32,237 nucleotides of DNA from Chloroflexota bacterium (GTDB lineage Bacteria; Chloroflexota; Dehalococcoidia; Lucifugimonadales; UBA3495), in contig JAPPGG010000053.1 of assembly GCA_028875055.1 (NCBI GenBank), positions 1-32,237 of the forward strand, given 5' to 3'. Below, in pieces: positions 15,507 to 21,860 of this stretch. Position numbers and translations under genes: made by a program. The notes below the pieces were generated by a model. It had not been told where the DNA came from and did not search any database. It saw only the letters and a program-made list of their open reading frames with translations. The first letter of the stretch is position 1, and each line of letters opens with the position of its first letter.

Positions 15507-16355
15507 ATGGAACGACAGCGGGATGGCGAGGGCATCGACGGCAGCAAGAGCGTGCGGGACATGCACCACCTGCGGCTGATGTCGCTGTTGCAGGAGCAGG
15601 AGCGCAAGCACGGGCGCCGGCGGGCGGCGGAAATCCTGGGGGTGGACCGCCGGACCCTGGACACCGCCCTGGACCAGGGGATGCTGACCCGGCGCATCCG
15701 GGGGGCCTTGGAAAAGGCGCTCCAGTCGGGCGTGGGCTCCGCCGCCGCGCAGCAGCGGGACCGCAACGACATTCTGGAGGACCGGCTGGGAGACCTGGAG
15801 GAACTGGTGGAGGAGCAGGGCAGGGAGATGCGGGTGGGAAGGAGGGCCGCCGAGGACGGGATCAAGAAGCTGCGGGAAGAGCAGGCCCAGGGGCTGCGAC
15901 GGATAGAAAAGGCGCTGGCCGGGCAGAACGCGGCGGGTAGCAACGGCGAAGGGGAGGCGAACGCGTCAGGCGTTCAGCCCGGAAAGCCGGTCAATCTCAA
16001 GCGGGAATACCCCGAACTGGTGACCCTGGAGCCTGCCGACGACGACCAGGAGGTCTTCGGCGACGCCTGGAAGTTGGTCCAGGAATGGCGGAAGCTGAAG
16101 GACAGCCACCCCAATGAGGGCAAGGGCCTGGACTGGCTGCTGGCGGAAGAACGGTTCCTCACGGTGGAACTGGAGTTGCTGGAGGAATACGGCCTGACCT
16201 TGCCCCCGGCCCGGTTCCCCCTGCGCGGCTTCGACCGGTCCGGCCAGGTCAATTGGCGCCGCAAGGCCCTGGAGGACACCCGCCGGAAGGTCAGAAGGAG
16301 GAAGCTACTGGCCGGGGCTTGGCACGCCCTGACCCTGGAACGCTGGCGGGGGTAG
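15507..16355 (+). CDS. HTH and coiled-coil protein of the mobile element, function unknown
   Basis: This 282-residue protein starts at ATG 15507, with GGAGG 7 nt upstream. An upstream frame to 15468 lacks such a signal. Residues about 25-70 look like a helical DNA-binding segment (RRRAAEILGVDRRTLDTALDQG). A charged coiled coil follows (about 75-138) and then a Gly/Asn-rich linker. The C-terminal part (about 165-282) is helical with conserved-looking Trp and Arg (GLDWLLAEERFL, then NWRRKALEDTRRKVRRRK). It is divergent from the tra operon and may regulate it or act in partition or transfer. I do not recognise the family. Confidence 0.72.
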   Translation: MERQRDGEGIDGSKSVRDMHHLRLMSLLQEQERKHGRRRAAEILGVDRRTLDTALDQGMLTRRIRGALEKALQSGVGSAAAQQRDRNDILEDRLGDLEELVEEQGREMRVGRRAAEDGIKKLREEQAQGLRRIEKALAGQNAAGSNGEGEANASGVQPGKPVNLKREYPELVTLEPADDDQEVFGDAWKLVQEWRKLKDSHPNEGKGLDWLLAEERFLTVELELLEEYGLTLPPARFPLRGFDRSGQVNWRRKALEDTRRKVRRRKLLAGAWHALTLERWRG

Positions 16356-16622
16356 ACGGGCCTGACGTGGACCTTCTTGTCAGCAATTTGGGGAAAATCG
16401 CCAGGGGGGCGGCGCAAGGGGTCTTTTTCTGTCCCGGCGCCTGTGATAATGGCCGTGTTGTCTGGATTTTCCAGGGTTTCCAGCCATAGAAATCCTGGGG
16501 GCACGATCCCCTGTTGCCCGGGTTGACCGTAGGGATGATTCGCTCTCCTGAAAGTCCCCAAGAGGGAATGCTGCCGCTGCGGATTCGACGTAGCTCTCCG
16601 CAGGCAGCGCGGACCGGGCCAG

Positions 16623-16870
16623 GCGGAGTTGATACAGTCCTCCGTCCCCGTTCCAGTCCGGCGGTTGGAGTGTTTAAGTCCTCCGGCCGCCGGGCAACGG
16701 TTCAGCGGTTGGGAACTGATCCTTCCCGTCGCTGGACACCCGTCCGGCGAGTTGGAGTTGACCGCTCCGGTCGTTGGACACCGGGGACGCGGCGGTTGGT
16801 CCCGCTGCGTTCTCACCTGGCCGAGGCGTTGACGGCGCTGCTGGCGGCGCCCCGGCCGGAACCCAAACCA
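16623..16870. repeat. Degenerate tandem repeats with GCGGTTGG-like heads and internal hairpins
   Basis: Units start at 16623, 16661, 16705, 16747, 16792 and 16826, 34-45 nt apart. Several carry a small hairpin just after the head: CGGAG/CTCCG in unit 1, GGAG/CTCC in units 2 and 4, and GGGAA/TTCCC in unit 3. The stem sequence changes while pairing is kept, which suggests selection on structure. Units 3 and 4 also share the block GTCGCTGGACACC / GTCGTTGGACACC. Because spacing varies and units diverge, this is not a CRISPR array. Confidence 0.6.
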
Positions 16871-16981
16871 ACGGCGCAACATAGTTGTCAAGGAGGTGGC
16901 GCACAGGAACCTAAGATATCCCTAACCAACGGCGCATCATCATCGTCAAGGAGGTGACGTACAGAAACAGAACGATATCCC
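16866..16981. repeat. Tandem imperfect 58-bp duplication
   Basis: Two adjacent copies of exactly 58 nt each occupy 16866-16923 and 16924-16981. Both begin AACCAACGGCGCA, both carry TCAAGGAGGTG at the same offset, and both end in GATATCCC. The middle differs. Neither copy has a start codon at a suitable distance after the Shine-Dalgarno-like AAGGAGGTG. Confidence 0.75.
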
Positions 16982-17054
16982 GGATTCCCCTAACCACCGG
17001 TACCACGCTGCGGAGTGATAGCAGGCTCCGCTCCTACTTCCCACTGCGGTCGGA

Positions 17055-17299
17055 GCGTTGGAAACGCCCTGGCCGCTTCCCTACACCTGCGGCAAGGACG
17101 CTTAACACCGACAGCGGCGCCGCGGCTTCGACATGCTCCGGTCGTCGGAAACGACGGACCGGACGCTTACCCCTGCAACGCGGTTGCCACCGGCGCCGTA
17201 GCTGACGGCCTGGCCGGTTGCCGCGCTGCGTTCCTGACCTTCACTTTCTCCCTCACGTAGCGGTTGCCCAGGAACGACACCCCCGTATCGAGTACGGGG
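17055..17299. repeat. Series of short perfect hairpins
   Basis: Perfect small stems are GCGTT-GGA-AACGC (17055-17067), GTCGT-CGGAA-ACGAC (17141-17155), GCAAC-GCG-GTTGC (17175-17187) and CCCCGTA-TCGAG-TACGGGG (17281-17299). The first two share the GGAAACG core and similar flanks (GGTCG before, a GGCC/GGACC-like block and CGCTT after) but have different, still complementary, stems. Confidence 0.6.
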
Positions 17300-17306
17300 C
17301 AGGCTC

Positions 17307-17506
17307 TGGCCGAACTGCGTCCTTCGCCAATCCCCCATACGGCATTGCCCATTGCGCTATTCCGCCCTGGGCGCAGTGCGTCCAGCGCCGGGCGGTTGGT
17401 TGGAGCAACTGACCATCACCCTGGGCGAACTGCGCGTTCCGCCAGCCCTCTTCCAGGCATTTCGCGATGCGTTCCTTAGCCGGGCCGCAGTGCGTACGGC
17501 GCCAGG
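17307..17506. repeat. Related hairpin units around a TGCGT core
   Basis: Four similar units begin at 17307, 17367, 17421 and about 17480, 54-61 nt apart. Each has a CTGGGC- or TGGCC-type left arm, a central AACTGCG or CAGTGCGT, and a right arm ending CGCCA or GCGCC. Examples are TGGCCGAA/TTCGCCA (17307-17329) and CTGGGCGAA with TTCCGCCAG (17421-17445). Related CTGCGTTC cores occur at about 16805 and 17226. Confidence 0.55.
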
Positions 17507-17541
17507 GGTAACTCCAGTTTCACACGGCGTTCGCAAGACAA

Positions 17542-17562
17542 GGGCGGCCGCTTGAGCCGCCC
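17542..17562. terminator. 7-bp GC hairpin upstream of the multi-HTH gene
   Basis: The arms GGGCGGC (17542-17548) and GCCGCCC (17556-17562) pair perfectly around a 7-nt loop. A short A-rich stretch rather than a T-run follows on the plus strand, so termination is uncertain. It closes the hairpin-rich block. Confidence 0.4.
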
Positions 17563-17587
17563 CTGACAAACAAAAATTTGCACACAA

Positions 17588-17622
17588 GAGGGGCCGTCTC
17601 CCAATGCGGGAGGCGGCCCCTC
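17588..17622 (+). promoter_or_regulatory. Strong 15-bp hairpin just before the multi-HTH gene, possible attenuator
   Basis: The arms GAGGGGCCGTCTCCC (17588-17602) and GGGAGGCGGCCCCTC (17608-17622) pair with one G-T wobble around loop AATGC. TCGCTGTTTT follows, and the ribosome-binding site GGAGG is at 17634-17638. The position in the presumed 5' leader, with a short T-run, suggests an attenuator or a translation-controlling structure. Confidence 0.6.
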
Positions 17623-17645
17623 TCGCTGTTTTCGGAGGAAGCGAC

Positions 17646-18866
17646 ATGACCACCACTACCAGTATCAGCATCAACCGGGCGAACCAGGCAGAGACCACCG
17701 GCAACGCCGACGCCAACATCAAGGGACAGGTTGACGCCCTCGACGACACCCTGCTGGCTCAGCAAGTCCAGGCGAATGACCAGGGTAAGAAAGAGGCAGC
17801 GAACAGGGGCAAGCCGGAGAGCGAACTGCGGGCCGCCGCCCGGCGCCAGGGCCTCACCCTCAAGGAACTGGCCGCCCTGATGGGCGCCAGCTACAGCCAC
17901 CTGTGCTCCGTGGCCAACGGACACCGCCCCTGGACTCCCGACCTGCGGGAGAAGGCCATGGCGGTCCTGGGCGAAGTGCCGGGACAGGGCATCGTTTACC
18001 GCCAGGGCGGCGCGGTCACCAGCGAGAGCAGCCATATCCGGGAGCGGGCCAGGGAAAAGGGCATGACCCTCAAGGATCTGTCCCTCATGGTGGGAATGTC
18101 CTACCGCTACATGACCCAGGTGGCAAGGGGCCAACGGAACATGAGCCCGTCGATGCAGGTCAGGGTGGAGTCGGCCCTGGGCGGACCGGTGGAGGTCGCC
18201 CCCGCCGTGTGCGCCAACCGGCATGGGAGCATCGCCAGCGGCGGCAGCAGCTACCTGCGGGAACGGGCCAGGGAGAAGGGCATGAGCATGGGGGAACTGG
18301 CGGACCTGGTGGGCGTGAGCCCCGGGTTCTTGTCCGACGTGGCCCGGGGTCGCCGGAACTTAAGCCCCAAGATGCAGGCACGGGTGGAGCAGGTCCTGGA
18401 CGCTCCCGTCAGGGTTGAGGCCGCGCCGGTCCCCACCGTAGACCCGCGACCCCTGTGGGAGCGGATGGATGCCCACAAGATCAGCCAGAACGAGGCGGCG
18501 CGCCGGGCCGGCATCAGCCCGGCCCATCTCTCCCAGATCATGAACGGCCAGCGCACCCCTTCGGCCAGGGTGCTGCGGAGCCTGCACGGGGTCTTGTTCG
18601 CGCCGACTCCGGCGGAACTGGTGGCGCCGGTGGAGCTCAGGGTGATGGCCTGTAAGAAAGGCGGGCGGAACGGCGTGGTGGTCCAGGGCGCCGGCGGGCC
18701 GGGCGGCGACACCATCCGCACCGGCGGGCGCGTTCCCTGGGGCGCCGAGGTGGAGTTCGCCTATACCAGCGGATACGACAGCCGGGGCCGGGTGTCGGTG
18801 AACCACCTAGTGGACGAGCGAGGCTACAGCGTGATGCTCAACAAGCCGGAACCCGGCGACGCTTAG
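17646..18866 (+). CDS. Protein with four tandem XRE-type HTH domains and a novel C-terminal domain
   Basis: This 406-residue protein starts at ATG 17646, after a clear GGAGG. After a Thr/Asn/Gln-rich N-terminus it has four consecutive Cro/C1-like HTH domains at about 60-108, 130-177, 203-251 and 270-317. The second and third are nearly the same (RERAREKGM, then VARGQRN or VARGRRN and SPKMQARVE-type helices), showing internal duplication. The C-terminal about 75 residues form an unrecognised, probably beta-rich domain (GAEVEFAYTSGYDSRGRVSVNH). Four DNA-reading heads would allow it to bind an array of sites, and a repeat array lies directly upstream. It may organise the DNA of the element or repress transfer. 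Function is inferred. Confidence 0.82.
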   Translation: MTTTTSISINRANQAETTGNADANIKGQVDALDDTLLAQQVQANDQGKKEAANRGKPESELRAAARRQGLTLKELAALMGASYSHLCSVANGHRPWTPDLREKAMAVLGEVPGQGIVYRQGGAVTSESSHIRERAREKGMTLKDLSLMVGMSYRYMTQVARGQRNMSPSMQVRVESALGGPVEVAPAVCANRHGSIASGGSSYLRERAREKGMSMGELADLVGVSPGFLSDVARGRRNLSPKMQARVEQVLDAPVRVEAAPVPTVDPRPLWERMDAHKISQNEAARRAGISPAHLSQIMNGQRTPSARVLRSLHGVLFAPTPAELVAPVELRVMACKKGGRNGVVVQGAGGPGGDTIRTGGRVPWGAEVEFAYTSGYDSRGRVSVNHLVDERGYSVMLNKPEPGDA

Positions 18867-18886
18867 TCGGTCCGTCACGCAAAAGG

Positions 18887-18921
18887 AGGGAGACAGGCAC
18901 TACGGTGGTGCTTGTCTCCTT
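18887..18921 (+). terminator. Hairpin terminator after the multi-HTH gene
   Basis: GGAGACAGGCAC (18889-18900) pairs with GTGCTTGTCTCC (18908-18919), with one G-T wobble, and can extend by two further pairs at the base. The loop is TACGGTG. The sequence after it (TTATGTATTG) is U-rich but without a pure run. It lies 20 nt after the stop codon, so it is a plausible intrinsic terminator. Confidence 0.6.
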
Positions 18922-19086
18922 ATGTATTGCCATTCCTACAGGCCCGCACTGTCAAAAACTCTCGCTACTCGGACAGCCGGCGAATCTCGACAGCTGGTTA
19001 TTACTACATCGAAAAATTTTTTCGCCGCAAAGTTCTGATGCCATTCTTGAACCCTGGAAGTGAGCCTTAGGGGATACCTTAGCAGC

Positions 19087-19122
19087 AATCTGCAAGCTGG
19101 ACAGCGTGCTTTATTGCAGATT
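19087..19122. repeat. Perfect 9-bp inverted repeat at the SDR breakpoint
   Basis: AATCTGCAA (19087-19095) and TTGCAGATT (19114-19122) are perfect inverted copies around an 18-nt loop. The right arm begins exactly where similarity of the adjacent SDR fragment to its family ends, which makes it a candidate scar or boundary. Confidence 0.55.
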
Positions 19123-19311
19123 CACCGCCTCCAGCAAGTGGGGAATCTGGGTGATGTCGCCGCGGTGGTAGGGGACGTCGGCCAGGTGCCGGTGCAGATC
19201 AGTCCGGGGCGGCGCCAGGTCAATCGACATCACGTCCTCGCCCCGTTCCTGCAGCTTGCGAATAATGCGAAACCCGATAAGGTCGTTGCCCTCGGTTACC
19301 ATTACCGTCAT
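19111..19311 (-). pseudogene. Truncated NAD-dependent epimerase/dehydratase (SDR) remnant
   Basis: This 66-residue frame has only the first Rossmann beta-alpha-beta part of an extended SDR protein. The start MTVMVTEGNDLIGFRIIRKL corresponds to the usual TGGxGxIG dinucleotide motif, here decayed to TEGNDLIG. IDLAPP and the RGDITQIPHLLEAV segment follow. A full protein would be about 300 residues, so most of it is missing. A good ribosome-binding site (GGAGG, 7 nt before ATG 19311) remains. Homology ends in EAV, and the last three codons fall in an inverted repeat. It is probably non-functional and was cut by an insertion or deletion. Confidence 0.75.
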
Positions 19312-19349
19312 TGTTGTTCCTCCGGTCTTGGATAAAGGTTTGGATCATT

Positions 19350-20084
19350 TCAAACCTCTCGAAACGAAAATTGGTGGGAATAGGCCACCAGGGAAACGTT
19401 AGGCACAGCCTTGGCAGCGGCGACTAAACGTGGATCGAAATCGCTGGCGATTAGGATTCCCCGGACGGCGCTGCATTGTTCGCTAATCTCGCTTCCCATG
19501 TATGAAAGCAATTGTCCAATAGCGGCGAGATTAGCTCTGCCCGCCTTAAGCTCAATAACTACCAAACATCCCTCAGAGTCTTTAGCGGTAATGTCGATTC
19601 TCCCAGTCCCTACACTCTGTTCAGAACCGCCGTCTATTATTTTCAACCCAGCCTCAAGCTGCTGTATATTGGACCTCAGCGCCTTTTGCAGATCTCTTTC
19701 CAAGCGAAATCGAGCCTCGTCAGAGGGATCCTCAATATCAGTCTCGGGTACGTAACGAGTAGTTTCAGGGACCGGACTGGCGACGTAATAGGGATTTAAA
19801 GTGGGATTCTGCCGAAAAAAGACGTTGCCAAGTGTGTTCAAATTTTCAACGTTTCCCGACTTTGCTTCCGTGGAATAAGGGTTCTGAAATTCACCCTCCG
19901 ATGTTAGAAACCAATCTCCTTCCGTGGCATAGAGCCGGGTAACCTCATGAGTATTCATCCAATTGATTAGTGGCTCTACGCTTAGGTTGGAGAGAAACAG
20001 GCTTCCCTCACGGAGAATGCCTTCACTGGTTAGTTCATCAACTGAAAAACGGGTCAAGAATTCCTTGATGTGCAGTTCGGTCAT
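19350..20084 (-). CDS. NucS-like PD-(D/E)XK endonuclease-domain protein
   Basis: This 244-residue protein starts at ATG 20084, with AAGGA upstream. A GTG at 20096 is possible. The C-terminal half matches the catalytic domain of NucS/DUF91-type nucleases: an LERDL helix with Glu129, GTGRIDIT with Asp164, VVIELKAG with Glu178 and Lys180, and AIGQLLSYMG with Gln191. These form a complete PD-(D/E)XK set. The N-terminal about 120 residues do not look like the DNA-binding half of canonical NucS, so it may be a defence or repair nuclease rather than mismatch endonuclease EndoMS. The base composition is less GC-rich than the element to its left. Confidence 0.75.
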   Translation of the reverse strand: MTELHIKEFLTRFSVDELTSEGILREGSLFLSNLSVEPLINWMNTHEVTRLYATEGDWFLTSEGEFQNPYSTEAKSGNVENLNTLGNVFFRQNPTLNPYYVASPVPETTRYVPETDIEDPSDEARFRLERDLQKALRSNIQQLEAGLKIIDGGSEQSVGTGRIDITAKDSEGCLVVIELKAGRANLAAIGQLLSYMGSEISEQCSAVRGILIASDFDPRLVAAAKAVPNVSLVAYSHQFSFREV

Positions 20085-20096
20085 GTCTTCCTTCAC

Positions 20097-20471
20097 GTTA
20101 GCCCAAATCCACCGAATAGATGAGGGTGGCGGCGGATTGAGTGGGTAATAGAGTGGTCCTTTCCTTGCTGGGACAATGGTTTCTGATACGGGAAACCATC
20201 ACCAGGAGAGGAGTGCCTAAATTAAGGCCAGTGTGGGATGTACATTTGCCGTAAGGACGGATTTCAAACCCGCCTTTACAATTCATACCTCCCCCTTGCG
20301 ATTGTCCGGCCCCATTGATGTGGAAGGTGGACCTCGTCTTGTGCAGATGTAGTTTTCACTCTGGGCTAGGTCTAGTTCCTGCGCTTCTCACCTTCGTTTC
20401 ATTGTAGTTTCTGCCTGCACAAGCCTGAACAGGGGTGTGCGAACGGAAAGACTTGTGCCCGGCAAGGATTT
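20097..20471. other. Gene-free 375 nt with a dispersed hairpin repeat
   Basis: No credible gene is visible. It contains a hairpin at 20176-20199 that has a diverged copy at 26.23 kb. The rest shows no clear promoter or terminator. It separates two leftward nuclease-like genes. Confidence 0.5.
20176..20199. repeat. Dispersed hairpin element, copy 1
   Basis: ATGGTTTC (20176-20183) pairs with GAAACCAT (20192-20199) around loop TGATACGG. A second copy with the same 8-nt loop and compensating stem changes occurs at 26232-26255. Confidence 0.65.
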
Positions 20472-21716
20472 TCATGCTGTTGGCTTTTGGTCATATTTGG
20501 CGAGGCATTCAATTATGGCCTTATGGATGTCCTGAAACTTCCTTCTGTCAAAGTCGCGGACGTCCAGTTCGAGCTTTTGACGAATTCTTGCTGGGTCCCA
20601 AACCTCGAAATCCTCCTTATCCAAAAGGCCCCGCTCAACGGTAAAGGTAAACCAGGGTCTCGATGGGTCAAATTCCTGCTCCCGCGCTTCCAAGCCGCCA
20701 ATAGTCTTTAGACTACCGTGTAGGGACTCTCTGATTTCCTGGTTGGTTCCAGGTCCGATGGAAATGTGCAGCTCTAGAGAGTCTTTGTAGCACCAAAATT
20801 CCAGAAGTGTTACTGCTTCCGAACTTCCCCAACCTTTTCCCGTGCGAAACGTTCCTGAGGATTTCCAGTCTTGGTGCAAAAATCTCGTGAGTCTCCGGCC
20901 ATCCCCTGCCTGGAAATTGCAATAGCTAACTTCCCAGCCATTGATGCCCTGAATGATCTCCTTCAAAATCTCTTCAATTTCGGCGCTTCTGGCCTGATGG
21001 TTAGGCCGGTTAGCCACGATAAAGTCGATGGCAGTTGGGTGCTTACGGTAGAGTTTCTCAACAAGTTCCCGCGCTTCTCGATTTCCCAAAATTCGCTTCT
21101 CCAACGTGGCAATATACTGATGCAAAAAGAACCGCACTTCTTCGCTGGTGGAACTATCGCAAGCCTCTAAAGTCTCACTGACAGACTTACGGATGGCATC
21201 GTAACCCACCGTTATCCAATGGCCTTGTTCCTCCGGCGAACTGGGTTTGGTACCCCTCGGGGACAGGAAGACATACCTTCGCTGGAAATTCGGGTATTTC
21301 TCCTCCACTGCCCGCCGATACCGTGTCAACTGGTTGCTATGTTCCTCGGACCAAACTTTATTTTCGATAGCGCAAAGGAAGTGTCTGCTTTCCTCCGTCA
21401 CCAGCAGGTCCAAGCGCCCATTGATGCGGTCTACAGTATTGTACCATTCTTCGTGAACTTTCGCGTCCGACCAATCTCCAATGATATTTTCGCTAGGGAA
21501 AGTGGTCTTTAGAAACTGCTTCAAAAATCTATCGCTTATGCCGTGATTCTCTTTCGGGGACAATAGCCACCCTAGTATTCTGCTGTGAATCGGTTCCCGC
21601 CAGTGCAGGTCTAGGGTGTCAAATAGGTTGAACTGGGAAAGCAACTGTCCCAGTATATTCAGGTCATGCTCAGTACTGAACTTTTCCAAAGCGGCATATT
21701 GGTCTTGCGCTTTCAT
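20472..21716 (-). CDS. PD-(D/E)XK nuclease superfamily protein
   Basis: This 414-residue protein starts at ATG 21716, with AAGGAG upstream. The frame runs open to 21806, but without a start signal. The N-terminal half fits the PD-(D/E)XK superfamily (PDDEXK_4-like): EPIHSRILGWLL (Glu41), GRLDLL (Asp103), CAIENKVWSEE (Glu118 and Lys120) and a following NQLTRY helix (Gln129). YVFLSPRG completes the core near 157-164. The C-terminal about 200 residues form a second domain that I do not recognise. Such proteins are found in defence islands and mobile elements, but their targets are mostly unknown. Base composition is clearly lower in GC than the flanking IS and tra genes. Confidence 0.75.
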   Translation of the reverse strand: MKAQDQYAALEKFSTEHDLNILGQLLSQFNLFDTLDLHWREPIHSRILGWLLSPKENHGISDRFLKQFLKTTFPSENIIGDWSDAKVHEEWYNTVDRINGRLDLLVTEESRHFLCAIENKVWSEEHSNQLTRYRRAVEEKYPNFQRRYVFLSPRGTKPSSPEEQGHWITVGYDAIRKSVSETLEACDSSTSEEVRFFLHQYIATLEKRILGNREARELVEKLYRKHPTAIDFIVANRPNHQARSAEIEEILKEIIQGINGWEVSYCNFQAGDGRRLTRFLHQDWKSSGTFRTGKGWGSSEAVTLLEFWCYKDSLELHISIGPGTNQEIRESLHGSLKTIGGLEAREQEFDPSRPWFTFTVERGLLDKEDFEVWDPARIRQKLELDVRDFDRRKFQDIHKAIIECLAKYDQKPTA

Positions 21717-21833
21717 AGGACTCCTTCTGGGCTTCAGATCCTCTATAGGGGATGCCGCCTCCCAGCGAATACTCCATGACAACCAAACGGAACCGGTGTC
21801 AGGCAAGTGAACGCAGTTCTAGCTTTCCCTACC

Positions 21834-21860
21834 TGAGGTGGAACCCATTATTTGGACAGG
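21834..21860 (+). repeat. IS left terminal inverted repeat
   Basis: The 27-nt end matches the right end at 22 positions. The tip is TGAGGTGGA. The stop codon of orfB (21848-21850) lies inside it. A further shared 12-mer CTAAGTGAGAAT follows at a different distance from the tip than on the right side. Confidence 0.85.

Larger units (their letters stand above)
16356..17645. other. 1.29-kb gene-free block of hairpins and degenerate repeats
   Basis: No credible gene is visible in these 1290 nt. Frames here are short, Arg/Pro-rich and lack ribosome-binding sites. The block holds about six degenerate units beginning GCGGTTGG-like every 34-45 nt (16623-16870), a tandem 58-bp duplication (16866-16981), a run of small perfect hairpins (17055-17299) and at least four related hairpin units around TGCGT (17307-17506). 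Two strong hairpins lie next to the following gene. The content suggests a structured DNA or RNA element: an operator array, a transfer or replication origin, or a noncoding RNA. The sequence alone does not choose among these. Confidence 0.7.
1470..19122. mobile_element. Putative integrative conjugative/mobilisable element
   Basis: The left limit is placed where two convergent serine recombinases overlap and a quasi-palindromic core is seen. The right limit is tentatively placed where an SDR gene stops abruptly at an inverted repeat (19087-19122). Between these are an integrase-type recombinase, a VirB2/3/4/6-VirD4 transfer operon, a replication-relaxation-type protein and several HTH regulators. 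No relaxase is seen, so either it lies elsewhere or the element uses another initiator. The two proposed ends do not share an obvious core sequence, so the right boundary is weak. Confidence 0.45.

Noticed and set aside
16514-16957. Open frames of up to 147 codons on the plus strand and overlapping minus-strand frames across 15974-16904
   Set aside because: They are Arg/Pro/Ser-rich, have no ribosome-binding site, and lie in the repeat block, so they follow from base composition.
16623-17506. The idea that the repeat block is a CRISPR array
   Set aside because: Units vary from 34 to 61 nt in spacing, diverge strongly and carry conserved motifs inside the intervals, unlike identical repeats with unique spacers.
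19350-20084. Calling the gene nucS/EndoMS
   Set aside because: Only the catalytic half matches; the N-terminal half and the genomic setting differ from canonical mismatch endonucleases, so no gene symbol is given.
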